Shown: positions 33,013 to 44,200 of the stretch, in pieces
Numbering within the stretch: the stretch's first letter is position 1
Layout: each line of letters opens with the position of its first letter
Assembly (NCBI RefSeq): GCF_901933205.1
Contig: NC_044596.1
Span: forward strand, 2,048,001-2,112,000
Direction: 5' to 3'
Source of the DNA: Camarhynchus parvulus
Lineage: Eukaryota > Chordata > Aves > Passeriformes > Thraupidae
DNA length: 64,000 bases
Made by a program: the position numbers and the translations under genes
The notes under the pieces: generated by a model
Database searches by the model: none
Told to the model about the DNA's origin: nothing
Seen by the model: only the letters and a program-made list of their open reading frames with translations

Positions 33013-34639
33013 CTGCGGGCAGAGCCCCGGCATCCCCGGGACCACGAGGCTGGGGAGCCGCGGGATGTCGGCTGCTGCTGCTGCTGAGGATGCTCCGCTG
33101 CTTGCAGACCCAAAACCCTCGGGAACGATGCTGAGCAGAGCTCAGGGCAACACGAGCTTGGCTTTAGCAGCGGTTTAACCCGTCAGCGGCACGGGCAAGG
33201 TGAGGAATGCTGAGCTGTCTCCATCCCATCCCGCCAGGCAGCGCTTTCCCGGCTGCGGGGAGAAATCCTCTCCCTCCCGTCTTTCCTCGAGGTGCCGCCT
33301 CGCTGCTCGCTGCCAAAGCTCCCCGGCATCCCGCAGCGTGGATGTTCTCCAGTTTCTGTCCTGCTGGCCAAGGCGAGGGCCGGGCCACTGCGGGGATCGC
33401 TGCCACCGTTCCAGGGGAAGCTTCGCCTCCGTTCCAGGTCGGAGATCGCGGCAGCTCCGCTCCCCGGAGGGCTCTTGTGGCCTCGCCTAAGTGGAGCTAA
33501 TGGATTTCCATGTCTCTGACAGCCAGCTGGGATACGAGCACATCTCGGCAGCTGGGCTGAATGCAAAACTGCAAACAGGCAAATGCCTGCCCAGCAGAGG
33601 GGCTCGCAGCCTGCCTGGATCTGTGGGATTGGAGAGGGAGCTCTGGGATCCCTCCAAGGAGCCCACTGCATCTCCTCCTCCATCAGCCCCACCTGCTCCT
33701 CTGAGATCTGCTCCAGCTGGGTTTGGAAAGGAAAACACACAGTTAAACCCCAAGATAATATTTTTGATTTTGTTGTTGTTGTTGGGGTTTTTGTTGTTTC
33801 GTTTTTCTTTTCTGCTGTTGGTTTGGTTTTCTTCCCAGGGAACAGCCAATTTCTGTGGTTCTGCGACACCCAAGTATCCTGTGGGATGAGCCCAGCTCTG
33901 CAGAGGGACCTGCATGCCCAAGTCCCAGGGACACCAGCTGTAATTAGATGTTTAGATCTAGGCCAGGGGCTCAAGGGCCATCTGGCACCTGAATTATTCA
34001 TACACTTTTATCTAAGCACAGGCAGAGCAGAGCACAGCGCTCCTTCTCCAGCCTGGGCCCAGGGGAAGATTCCTGCTTGTGCCAGATCGTTCTTCATGGC
34101 CTGACAAACGTGATCCTCTCCAGAGCTCCTTCCCAGTGCTGAGATGCCTTTTCCCAGCACCAAACCTGCTCCAAAACACACCAGAGCTGCCAAACAGAGA
34201 TCCATGCAGACCCACAGAGATCCACATCCCCAGCAGCTGATGTGGAGGTGGAAAAATCCAGGAGGAGAAGTCTCCCCTTGGAAGGAGCAGTTCAGGAGTG
34301 AAATCAGATTAAATGTCTATCAGGAGGGCCCGTTCCTGTGGTGATGTGGCCCAGTGCTCCCCCCAAGGTGTCTTTTACCCTGTGACTCATCTGCTGAGGA
34401 ATTTTAATCCCTGTCTTTCTCTCCCAACCCCAGGCACCATTGGGAAGAGGAGAGGACCTTGGAGACAGAAGTCTCTATCACTTGTTGTTAAAGCGATGCA
34501 TTTCTTCTTCAGCCATGGAGCTGGGCCAGGTTTTACCAGATGTAACTGAAAAATTTCAGATGAAGCTGAAATATGGCACATTATGGTTTTCTGTGCACTT
34601 TTCTCTCGTCTCATTGAGTGATTCCTCAGCTTCTCTGAG
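33013..34639. other. gene-free stretch
   Basis: A CpG-rich part at 33040-33500 is followed by unique sequence with a (TTG)n-like run near 33770-33810. No exon is established. Confidence 0.4.
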
Positions 34640-34741
34640 AAGCTGGGCTAGTGCAAGGTGCTCCTGCCCAGGGAAGGGGGTAGAAGATGAGCTTTAAGGT
34701 CCCCCAACCCAAACTAATGTGGGGTTCCATAATCCTATAGA
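34640..34741 (+). mobile_element. CR1 LINE 3'-tail fragment
   Basis: Sense CR1 terminus: CTGGGCTAGTGCAAGGTG, then GATGAGCTTTAAGGTCCC and a terminal GGTTCCATAATCCTATAG. Confidence 0.8.
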
Positions 34742-34964
34742 CACAACTGGAGATGCAGGAGAGGAGCTGGAGGGGAGGGATCTCTGCATGGGATGTGGGA
34801 GCATCTGACCCAGACTGCAGTGATGCTTTCTTCTTCTACACTGGGATATTCTGCTGCCTAAAACATGCTGGCTGCTGGGTCTCACTCCTCAGTCAACTCC
34901 AAAACCCTTTCTAGCAGCTCTGGAAGGGAGGTGCTGCTGTCAAACCCATGGAAAGGGTGCTCAG

Positions 34965-35092
34965 GCCTGCCCAGGGAGGTTTGGAGTGCCCATCCCTGGA
35001 GATGGCACTCAATTCTCTGGGCTGGGGATCAGGCACAGGTCAGACTCAATAGTCCTGGAAGGCTTTTCCAACCTTGGATGATTTCACAATCA
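34965..35092 (+). mobile_element. CR1 LINE tail, second subfamily
   Basis: The blocks AGGTTTGGAGTGCCCATCCC, GGAGATGGCACTCAATTCTC and GGCTTTTCCAACCTTGGATG are the signature of a CR1 subfamily also seen at 55120-55330. Confidence 0.8.
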
Positions 35093-35474
35093 GCCATTTA
35101 CCCACCACTGAAACCCTCCCACGACTTCAGGGTGCCAAAAGATGACAGGGCAGGGACAGTCACTGCTGATTGCCGCTGCTAAAAAACCCCATTCCATCCT
35201 CCCTGTGCTGGATTAACTCCTGGGAGCCAGCAGATTTCCATGGGGTGACACAAAGATATGAAAACACTGCACCCAGTGAGGGAACATTAACCTCCTGCTC
35301 TCCTGATTTCCAACCACTCTGGCTGGGATTGTCACACGTGGTCCAGAGGAGCTGGAGCATCACAGGTTTCCATGAGTCCTTCCCAATCCAGGGAATTCCT
35401 CCTCAGGAACTGCTGGATCTCGATGTGTTTAGATGGCAGACAAAAAGAATGACTGGATAATTCTCCAGTTAGCC
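35093..35474. other. gene-free spacer
   Basis: Unique sequence between a CR1 tail and the G-rich minisatellite. Nothing is recognised. Confidence 0.4.
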
Positions 35475-36245
35475 CTGGGGAATGAAAATGGCAATTGGGA
35501 GGGTGAAATTGGGGTTGGGGAGGATCAAATTGGGGTTTGGTGGGGTGAAATTGGAGTTTAGAAGGTGAAATGAAGAGTTTGGAGAGTGAAAGTGAGTTTT
35601 GGGGGTGAAACTGGGGTTTGATGGGTGAAATTGGGGTTTCAAAGGTGAAACTAAGAGTTTGGAGAGTGAGATTGGGGTTTGGGGGTGAAACTGAGGGTTT
35701 GATGGGATCAAATTGGAGTATGATGGGGTAAAATTAGGGTTTGTGGGTTGAAATTAGAGTTTGTTGGCACAAAATTAATATTCGGGGTATGAAAATAGGG
35801 GTTTAGGATAAAAATCAGGATCTGGTGGGATGAAATTCGTGCTTGGGGGAAGAAATTGGGATTTGGGATGTTGGAATTAGGGTTTGGGAGAGTGAAATGA
35901 GTTTTTGGTGGGTGAAATTAGGTTACAGGGGATGAAATTAGGATTTAGGGGGTGAAATGAGTGCTTGGAGTATGAAATTGGGGTTTGAAGGATGGAACAG
36001 GAGGCGGTTGTGGATATTAGGGTTTGGGGAGATGATATTGGGGTTGGGGTGTGAAATCAGAGTTTAGGCAGGACAATTAAAGCTTGGGGGATGAATTTTG
36101 GGTTTGGGTGGAGAAATGAGGGTTTGGAGTGTGAAATTGGGGGTTGGGGGAATCCAGCTTGGTTGTGAAATTGGAGGGTTGAGGGTGAAATTGGAGTTTG
36201 GCTGTTGAATTTATGCTTTTATTGGGGGAAATTGGTGTTTAGGGG
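35475..36245. repeat. G-rich degenerate minisatellite (GTGAAATTGGGGTTTG type)
   Basis: About 770 bp of units of roughly 18-25 bp, GTGAAATTGGGGTTTGG with many variants. The + strand is strongly G/T/A biased with recurrent GGGGTTTGGGG runs, so it could form G-quadruplexes. It lies about 1.9 kb upstream of the RBM15 start codon. Confidence 0.9.
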
Positions 36246-36416
36246 GATGATTTATGGGATTTTAGGATGCAGGGGCAGCAGTTCCAGCAGGGTTGTAGGA
36301 CCCAGCCCTGCCCCAGTTTTCTCCCCCTTTGAACATTTATTTTTCTCATCTATATTTCCCACAAGCAGAGCAGAGCAGGAGGAAGAGGAGGAAGCACCCA
36401 GGGTTCCAGGTGGCAA

Positions 36417-36800
36417 GGGGATCCTTACAAAATACAGGGAATATAGAGGGATCCTCACAAAATTCAGGGATTGTAGAGGGATCCTCACAAAAATACAGGG
36501 TTTATAAAGGAATCCTCACAAAATACAAGGATTATAAAGGGATTCTCATGAAATACAGGGACTATAGCAGGATCCTCACAAAATACAGGGTTTATAAAGG
36601 GATCCTCACAAAATACAGGGACTATAAAGGGACCCTCACAAAATACAGGGAATAGAAAGGGATCCTCACAAAATACAGGGAATATAAAGGGACTTTCACA
36701 AAATACAGGGATTATAGAGGGACCCTCACAAAATTCAGGGATTATAGAGGGATCCTCACAAAATTCAGGGACTACAGAGGGATCCTCACAAAACACAGGC
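36417..36800. repeat. 30-bp minisatellite, about 13 units
   Basis: Units of the form GGGATCCTCACAAAATACAG followed by GGATTATAAA are quite regular at 30 bp, varying mainly in the last ten bases. The array sits just upstream of the RBM15 CpG island. Confidence 0.95.
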
Positions 36801-37390
36801 ATTAGAAGCACACCTGCTCCACAGGAGCTGGGATTCCCTCATCCTGAGGCCTCCTTCACCTCAGACCTAACCCAAACTTCTTCCTCATCTCCGAGGAGCT
36901 CCAACTCCCCATGGAAACATGGGACTGCAGGTGAGCGCAGGAATGTAGCAGCATAACCACTGTGATGTGAACCTTTAAATGGGAACTATTTCAAGCGGTT
37001 TGCGGGTCCCGAGCAAGGAGTGACCGCGCTGTCAGACACTCCCTGCATTACGCAGGGTTCCACACCGGGCAGAGCAGCGCGGGCCCGGCCCCGGGGAGCC
37101 GCAGGGAACTGCGGGGCTGCCGCATCCACCGGGAGCGCGTCCCTGCATTGCTTGGTGCGGACACGCATAAGAAACAGGGAGAGGGTGAGGCAGGCACTGA
37201 ATGCAGCCGGGCTCCCTCCTCTCGCCCCGCGGTGGGTTCAGCCCAGCCCGGTGTGCGCACTAGCGGGCTGAAGGCAGAGACAGGGAGCACTGACGCAGCT
37301 CCGCTCCCCACCGCGGCCAGCCGCGCTCTGAGCCCTCAGCCGCCGCCGCACCGCGAGCTCTGCCGGGGACCGCCTTCCTTCCCGCGGCGA

Positions 37391-38036
37391 CCAATCAGCG
37401 CCACAACAGGCCTGATTGATTTTTGTAGTAGCCAATCAGCACTCTGCCTGTGTGCGCCCAATCAGACGCTTGGGGACGCTTTCTCGCCCAATGATAAACG
37501 AGGAACGGAGTTGCGAGGTGGGGCGCGCTTTTTCGTGAGCGGCGTAGAAATCAGCCAATCAGATCAGTGCGGTGGGTTGACTAGTGACCAATGAGCAAAG
37601 GGGGCGGGGACAGAGGAACTCGCGAGATTTTGAGAGGTACGACGGGAACCCAATCTAAGCGAGAGAGCCAATGGCAAAGGGCGGGGCGGGGGCGCAGAAC
37701 CATTATTGTAACTGGCAGGTAAGCGAGCCAATCAGAAGGCGGAGCTAAGTTCGGCTCAGTGTTCAATGGGCAGCGAAAATCCTCCCATGGTTGAACAGCC
37801 GCGATTGACAGGTATGACCGGCCAATGAGATCGCCGCGCCCTTTCTAACTGTCCAATGAGCGAGCGGGACTGGGAGGCGCGCGACGGCGGCAATTCTCGC
37901 CCCCCCCGCGGGAGCACGGGGCTGGCTGGCAGACCGACAGCGCAGCGGACCAATGGGAACGCGCAGCGCCAGGAGGTGGGCGGAACATCCCCGCAACGGC
38001 AGCCAATGGGCGAGGGCGCCGCCCTGGGCAGCCAAT
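37391..38036 (+). promoter_or_regulatory. array of 14 CCAAT boxes in the RBM15 promoter
   Basis: CCAAT occurs on the + strand at 37391, 37432, 37458, 37498, 37555, 37588, 37650, 37668, 37728, 37822, 37853, 37950, 38003 and 38032, usually within (A/G)CCAAT(C/G)(A/G). I noticed no reverse-orientation ATTGG in the interval. Such boxes bind the trimeric factor NF-Y. GC boxes (Sp1-type, about 37610 and 37681-37692) lie among them. There is no obvious TATA box, as expected for a CpG-island promoter. Confidence 0.85.
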
Positions 38037-38077
38037 GGGCGCGGGAGGGGCGGCGCGCGCTGCCGGCGCGGCTCCCA

Positions 38078-38097
38078 AGATGGCGGCGGGTGCGTGA
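38078..38097 (+). promoter_or_regulatory. YY1-type element overlapping a 5-codon upstream ORF
   Basis: AAGATGGCGGC at 38078-38088 matches the YY1 consensus often found just downstream of transcription starts. Its ATG (38080) opens a frame reading M-A-A-G-A and then TGA at 38095-38097, 45 bp before the RBM15 start codon. If the transcript starts upstream of 38078, this is a short upstream ORF that could temper translation. If it starts within the motif, it is only a promoter element. Confidence 0.65.
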
Positions 38098-38142
38098 GCG
38101 GGGCTGTCGGGGAGACCCGGCGGGAGCGCGGCCGCCGCCGCC

Positions 38143-40964
38143 ATGAAGGGCAAGGAGCGCTCGCCCGCCAAGGCCAAGCGCTCCCGGGGCGGCGAGGACT
38201 CGGCGTCCTCCTCCTCCTCCTCGCGCGGCAGCAAGAAGCCGAGCGGCTCGTCCGGCGGAGGCGGCGGCTCCAACGGCGGGAAAGCGGCGGCGGCGTCCGG
38301 CGAGAGCAACAGCGGGAGCGGCCGGCGCGGCGCCCACGCGGACAAGGGCGGCCGCGCCGGCAGCCGCGAGTACGAGAGCGGTTCGGCGGCGGCCGCGGGC
38401 GGCGGGAGCCGGCACGGCTACAGCGGTAAAACCGCGGAGGCGTCGCGAAGCAGCAGCAGCCGCGGCGGCGAATCGCGAGCGGCCGCCGCCGCCGCCTCCT
38501 CCTCCTCCTCCTCGTCGGAGCCGGGCGGCGGCGAGTACAAGACGCTGAAGATCAGCGAGCTGGGCTCGGCGCTGAGCGACGAGGCGGTGGAGGACGGGCT
38601 CTTCCACGAGTTCAAGCGCTTCGGCGACGTGAGCGTCAAGATCAGCCGGCTCCCGCCCGGCGCCGGCGCCGCCGACGAGCGCGTGGCCTTCGTCAACTTC
38701 CGCCGGCCCGAGGACGCGCGGGCCGCCAAGCACGCCCGCGGCCGCCTCGTGCTCTACGACCGCCCGCTCAAGATCGAGGCCGTCTATGTCGGCGGAGGCA
38801 GCGGCCGCCGGCGCAGCAGCCGCTCCCCGGCGCTGCTGGACAAGGAGTCTCCCTACGGCACGGCGGCGGTCGGGGCGGTGGCGGCCGCCGTGCGGCACCC
38901 GCCGGCCGGGGCCGCGCAGCGGGCGCTGTCCCCGGCGGGCAGCGGAGGAGCTTTGGGATACCGGGACTACCGGCTGCAGCAGCTCGCCCTGGGCCGGCTC
39001 CCGCCGCCGCCGCCGCTGCCGAGGGAGCTGGAGAGGGAGCGGGACTATGGCGGCTTCTACGAGGCGCGGGTGCGGCCGGCCTACGGGCTGGAGCGCGTGG
39101 CCGGTGTGGCGGCGGCCGGGGATTCCGCGGAGGAGGAGGAGGAGGTGCCGGAGCGGCCGCTGAGGAGGAGATCAGCCCCGAGGATGACCAGAGAGCCAAC
39201 CGCACGCTGTTCCTGGGCAACCTGGACATCACCGTGAGCGAGTCGGACTTGCGGCGAGCGTTTGACCGTTTTGGGGTCATCACTGAGGTGGACATCAAGA
39301 GGCCGGGGCGTGGGCAGACCAGCACCTATGGGTTTCTTAAGTTTGAGAATCTGGACATGGCGCACCGGGCCAAGTTGGCCATGTCAGGGAAGGTGCTGCT
39401 GCGCAACCCCATCAAGATTGGGTACGGGAAAGCCACCCCGACCACCCGGCTCTGGGTGGGCGGCCTGGGGCCCTGGGTGCCCCTGGCTGCCCTGGCCAGG
39501 GAGTTTGATCGGTTTGGCACCATCCGCACCATCGATTACCGCAAAGGGGATTCCTGGGCCTATATCCAGTACGAGAGCCTGGACGCGGCGCAGGCAGCCT
39601 GCACCCACATGCGGGGCTTCCCCCTGTGGGGGCCGGATCGCCGGCTCCGCGTGGACTTTGCCGACACGGAGCATCGGTACCAGCAGCCCTACCTGCAGCC
39701 CCTGCCCTTGCCGCCCCCGGCTCATTACGAGCTCGTGGCGGAGGCGGCTGCTTTTGGGGCTCACCGGGGAGCCCCCCCTGACCCTCTACGGGGGGCCAGG
39801 GACAGGACGCCACCATTGCTCTATAGAGACCGTGACAGAGACCTTTATCCTGAGACAGAGTGGGTGCCCCCACCACCCCCTGTGCGGGACCGGAGTAATC
39901 GGGCAGCTGCCTATGACCCACTGGAAAGCCTGGAGCGCCGCCGGGATGGGTGGTCCTTGGAGCGGGACCGCGGGGAGAGGGAGCTGGGCAGTAGCAGTAG
40001 GGATCAGCCTAGGAAACGGAGGCTGGCGGAGGATGGAGGCCGGCACTTGGACCGTTCCCCTGACAGCGAGCGCTCCTCTTCCTCCCGAAAGCGCCACTGC
40101 TTGGCCACGACCTCTCCCCCGGACCGCAGCCCCGAGCTCCTCGGAGGCCGGGAGCGTTATGGTAGTGACCCTGAGCGCTCATCCCGCTTGCTCCTCTTGG
40201 AGCGACCTTCCCCCATCCGGGAGTCCCGCCGGGGCAGCCTGGAGCGGGGGCAGAACGAAAAGCGCGACCGCAAGAATTCCGCAGAGCGGGAGCGCAAACA
40301 TCGCGCTGCCGCCCAGGAGTGCAAAAGTCCGGCCAAAAAGGACGAGCGGGCGGCGGAGGGAGGTGGCGGAGGCTCCCGGCTCAAACCTCCTCCCCAAAAA
40401 CAGCAGCAGGATGGAGCAGCGCAGGCCGGGGTGGCGCCCAAGCTGTGCCTGGCTTGGCAGGGGATGCTCCTGCTGAAGAACAGCAACTTCCCATCCAACA
40501 TGCACCTGCTCCAGGGGGACCTCGGAGTCGCCAGCAGCCTCCTGGTGGAGGGAGCGACTGGGGGGAAAGTGGCTCAGCTCAAGATCACCCAACGTCTCCG
40601 TCTGGACCAGCCCAAGCTGGACGAGGTCAACCGGCGCATCAAGGTGGCAGGTCCCAATGGATACGCCATCCTGCTGGCCGTGCCCGGCGCCTCCGACAAC
40701 CGCTCCGCAGCCGGGGCTGCCGAGGCCGCCACCACCTCCACGCAGAGGCCGCTCAGGAATCTGGTGTCCTACCTAAAGCAAAAGCAGGCTGCTGGGGTGA
40801 TCAGCCTCCCTGTAGGGGGGAACAAAGACAAGGAGAACAGCGGGGTCCTGCACGCCTTTCCGCCCTGCGACTTCTCCCAGCAGTTCCTGGACTCCACGGC
40901 CAAGGCATTGGCCAAATCAGAGGACGACTATCTGGTCATGATCATTGTCCGTGGGGCATCCTAA
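38143..40964 (+). CDS. RBM15: RNA-binding protein 15 (SPEN family), one large exon, with one frameshift
   Basis: RBM15 is a nuclear RNA-binding adaptor of the SPEN family. It helps bring the WTAP/METTL3 m6A methylation complex to U-rich transcripts and acts in splicing, RNA export and XIST silencing. The start is ATG 38143 in a GCCGCCGCC context, and its MKGKERSP N-terminus matches mammalian RBM15. Domains, in residues with the frame corrected: Ser/Gly-rich head 1-130; RRM1 about 132-216 (LKISEL, RVAFVNF); RRM2 from about 354 (LFLGNLD, TYGFLKF); RRM3 from about 434 (LWVGGLG, SWAYIQY); Arg/Ser/Asp-rich linker 560-740; SPOC about 766-936 (from LAWQGMLLLKNS to DYLVMIIVR). The total is about 940 residues, near the usual length. 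Frame 1 is left and frame 3 entered near 39162. Uncorrected, translation would end at 39237 after RRM1. The intact SPOC domain, promoter and gene order argue against a pseudogene. The last codons read VRGAS and then stop. Confidence 0.95.
39160..39166 (+). other. RBM15: frameshift point in RBM15 (apparent 1-base deletion)
   Basis: Upstream, frame 1 reads ...VPERPLRRRS. Downstream, the conserved EEISPEDDQRANRTL is in the frame one base earlier. CCGCTGAGGAGG here would keep the frame if it were CCGCTGGAGGAGG, so one G appears to be missing near 39162. The site lies in the linker between RRM1 and RRM2, in very GC-rich purine sequence, where sequencing errors are plausible. Confidence 0.8.
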
Positions 40965-41249
40965 GGCCCTCGTGTTCTGTTCCCAACCCTGCCTACTCCT
41001 CCATGCAGCCCCTCCAGCGTGTGCCAGGTGCTATGGGATACAGCCTTAGCCAGCCCTGTCGTTATTTTAAATAGATCTTTGTTTGTAGGTGACTTTCCCG
41101 GGCCGATTTTCTGTTGCTACATTTTTCTATAAAGATAGAATCCAGAGAGGTTGGTTAGGAGTAGTGTGAATAGGATATTTTGAGAATTCCCTATCAATGG
41201 GGACAGCAGGGAGGCTCAGCCTGCTTTGATTTACAGAAAATAGAAAAAT

Positions 41250-41255
41250 AATAAA
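41250..41255 (+). terminator. RBM15: polyadenylation signal AATAAA, proximal
   Basis: AATAAA lies 286 bp after the RBM15 stop, followed by a G/T-rich stretch (GGGGGTGGGTGGGAGGGGTG) that could serve as the downstream element. Confidence 0.55.
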
Positions 41256-44200
41256 AACTGGGGGTGGGTGGGAGGGGTGGGGAAAGAAAAACTCCTGTCT
41301 TCTTAATTTAGATTCATGTCCTTTTTTCATTTCATGTATTTTAAAGCAAGTCCCAAGAGCTCGTCCTCGAGAGAGCTCCAAACCGAACAGACCAGATTTA
41401 AAGCACTCAGTGGAAATGGAAAACCATAACTTTAATAACAGACTGGTGTCACCTCCTCTTTTGAGTCCTTGAAATTCCGTGTGGGCCTCAGGCCAGGGGC
41501 CCTTTGGGATCCCTTCCCTCGGGAGCCGCAGTGGTTTCCCCGTTGAGTCGCGTGGCTCAAGGTCGACATTTTTCAGGTGAGCAGCAGCTGCTCTCGGGTA
41601 CACAGCAGAACACTGAATTCCTTTTTGGAAAGGGATTCCTTTTTCATCCAGCCCCCCCGGGTGCATGCACTGAAACTGGGCTTTTTAACAGGTGTATTTC
41701 CCTGATTTCCCGGTGTATCCCATATGTGCACTTTGGGTTTGTAGCAGTGACTAGGTTTGGTGAAGAGCTGAGGACTTTGTTGCAAACCAGGAATGTCTTG
41801 TGCTCACTCTGGTGTGCAGGAAACAAGGAGGTGCTTTAAGGAGAACTTGAGTTATATTGTGAGGTTTTGGTTTTACTGCCTTTTTTGTTGTTGTTTTGTT
41901 TTGTTTTCTAAGAGTTGCAGGTTCAGTGGGGTCTGGTTCCACAATGCAAACTGAGCAAGTAAGTGCTTCTCTCCAGAGATGCTTTTCATTCTGTGATAAT
42001 TTAATTACATAAAAGTTCTCATTAACATTTTACCTCTTTGTTAATAGCAAGGAACTGCTGTCTGCTAGGGACTTTTCAGGTACAGTGTGCAGTGGGCATT
42101 ACATGAGGTTTATCATGGGCACCTGGAGTAAAATGGTTTTAGCATCCTGGAGAAATATGCAAAATACTCCGAGATGCTGAGGTTTGAGCTCTTGTTCTTG
42201 TGATTCAAGGATGAAACAGTTTGCAGGTTGTTTTTTTTTTTTTCCAAAGAACATAGTTAATTTTTTCTTAATTTCCCCAATCACTGGGCACTTTTCTCCA
42301 GCTGTCTTAGCACCTTTGGTAATTCAGGCATTTAGGAGGGGAGAAGGGATCTCAATCCCTGATGTGATCTAATTCCATGATACTCTGTTTAACAACCAAA
42401 AGGATGTTACAGCAGCTTCTAAACTGAAGTGTAAATCTCACTGTATCTCTTTACAGGCCCTAAAATTGTAATCTTGCACTTAAACCCAGAATGTAATCTT
42501 GCACTTAGCCATGTTTTCAGGGATTTGGGCAACGGAGAAGCGACGCTGCCTCTCTTGGTCCATGCTCCAGTAGATTCCTTGGATAACTGATACAGGCATG
42601 AGTTGATTTCTGTTACAACTTGCATGGCAAAAATCAAATTCAAAGTGTGGAATAGGATGCGAATAGGAGACAAAGGAGGAAATGTCTTGAATGTATTTTA
42701 TGGGTGTAACTGAACTTGCTTGAGTTTCTGTCACAAAAATAGGGATTTTTCTTACTGCACCACTTGTCAGAGAGGGCTGTGGTTTAAGAGGGCTTTGGTT
42801 CCTTTATCTGCCCAGAATGAGTGGACCCAGCATCTCAAACATCATGGTGAACTGAGAATTCCAATGTGGCAGCATCTCTTAAACACAGATTTTGTTTTTT
42901 ATAGCTACTTTTCTTTCTAAATGAAAAGGTGAAAGCCTCACTTAATGCTCTTAAATTTGAGAGTAAAATCCAGGATTTTCTGGGTTGTCCTTCAATGTGA
43001 ATGTAAGAGATGGCAGAATTCAGCTGTTCAGCTTACTATTAACAAGGAGAATTTTTAGGAATGACAGCAGAAATGCAAATCACTGTGTTTAAGAAGATAC
43101 TGCGTGTTTACCACTTACTGCAAAGAATGTTTTAATTGGAGCAGGTGCCTGTTGTGTGTCAGCAGGTGATCAATGCTGCAAGTGCTGCTTGCATTCAGAG
43201 GGTGTTTTTTGGGAGATTTCTGTCATCTGACAGAAATCACTTGCAAGAGTTTTCTAGGAAAGAGACTTGAACAGCTAAGAATTTAAATCTGCCCAAAACC
43301 GGGGAAATAAAAGCACTAAAGTTTGTGTTGGACACTGAGAGCAGCATTTGTTCTGCTGATCCGCAGCAGGCACCTGCTTAAAAACCCATAAAACTTGGGG
43401 TCAACATAGCTTGTTAAAGCCAGCTTGGTTTGGGAAGCCTTCTGGGAAGAGCATGCTAGGTGCACTTCCATTTTTCCTTGGGAAATCACGGTGGTTCCAC
43501 CTGCCCCTGGCTGTGAAATTGTGCTGTGCTGGAGGGCGAGGAGGAGCAGGCGAGGCTGTGTTTGACTCCAGGTTTTCTGGTTCCTTATTTAATGGAGCAC
43601 CTGCTTCTTTGAATCTGGTTTATTTGTGGTTGCTGCTCTGTTTTGTAAGCAAGGATTTTAACACCCTTTGAGGGTTCTTGTGGCAAAACTTTGAAAGGTT
43701 TTTTTTTGCCAGCACTGAATTCCTGTGCTGCCATCCTGGCTGGGCGGGCTGTGCTTTCCTCCTTGGTCTGAGGTGTTCCCCATTGGAGTAACTGTCCACT
43801 GAAGCTGGCTTAGCCAGGGCTGAAGGTTTAGAAGCCTGTGGGTGATACCACTGTGTGTAGAGCAAACCAGATGTAGCAGTTGTTGGCTCTCTCCTTGTGT
43901 CTGGCATTAAGTTGCTCTGGTGAGAGCTCAGTATTCCCTCCCGACCTTGTGTGCAGCTGATGTTCTTCTGTTTCATTAGTGTGTTGAATTAGCCTGGAAA
44001 AAGGATGTGCTTTTCCTGAATCATTTCATCCTTGTGCTTTATGCTTTGGGGAAAGAACCTCAAATGACTCGTGGTTCTGTTTGAGATTTTAGTTTGTTGT
44101 TTATTTCTTTCAATTGGAAACTTTGCGTAACTTCCTTGGCCCCTGGCCAGTGGCTTTGTTTGCCACAGGAACACTGAGGTTATCCTCAATCCAGAGGTTT

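Larger units (their letters stand above)
37000..39230. other. CpG island over the RBM15 promoter and 5' coding region
   Basis: There is an abrupt change from A/T-rich repeat DNA to GC- and CpG-dense sequence near 37000. It continues through the promoter and the first third of the RBM15 coding sequence. No CR1, LTR or minisatellite lies inside it. This is the normal setting of a housekeeping vertebrate promoter. Confidence 0.85.

Noticed and set aside
1..37000. Search for KCNC4, the gene expected to the left of RBM15 by mammalian order
   Set aside because: I saw no potassium-channel pore or tetramerisation sequence in any frame. If present, KCNC4 lies outside the window.
37756..38898. 380-codon open frame on the - strand across the RBM15 promoter and N-terminus
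   Set aside because: It is antisense to the conserved RBM15 N-terminus, has Ala/Arg/Pro-rich composition typical of GC-rich shadow frames, and crosses the CCAAT array.
39262..40476. 404-codon open frame overlapping RBM15 in another + frame
   Set aside because: It is a shadow of the conserved RRM2-RRM3 coding frame and has no domain of its own.
38143..40964. RBM15 as a processed retrocopy
   Set aside because: Most of the RBM15 coding sequence is a single exon in vertebrates anyway. The native CpG promoter and the SLC16-family neighbour indicate the original locus.
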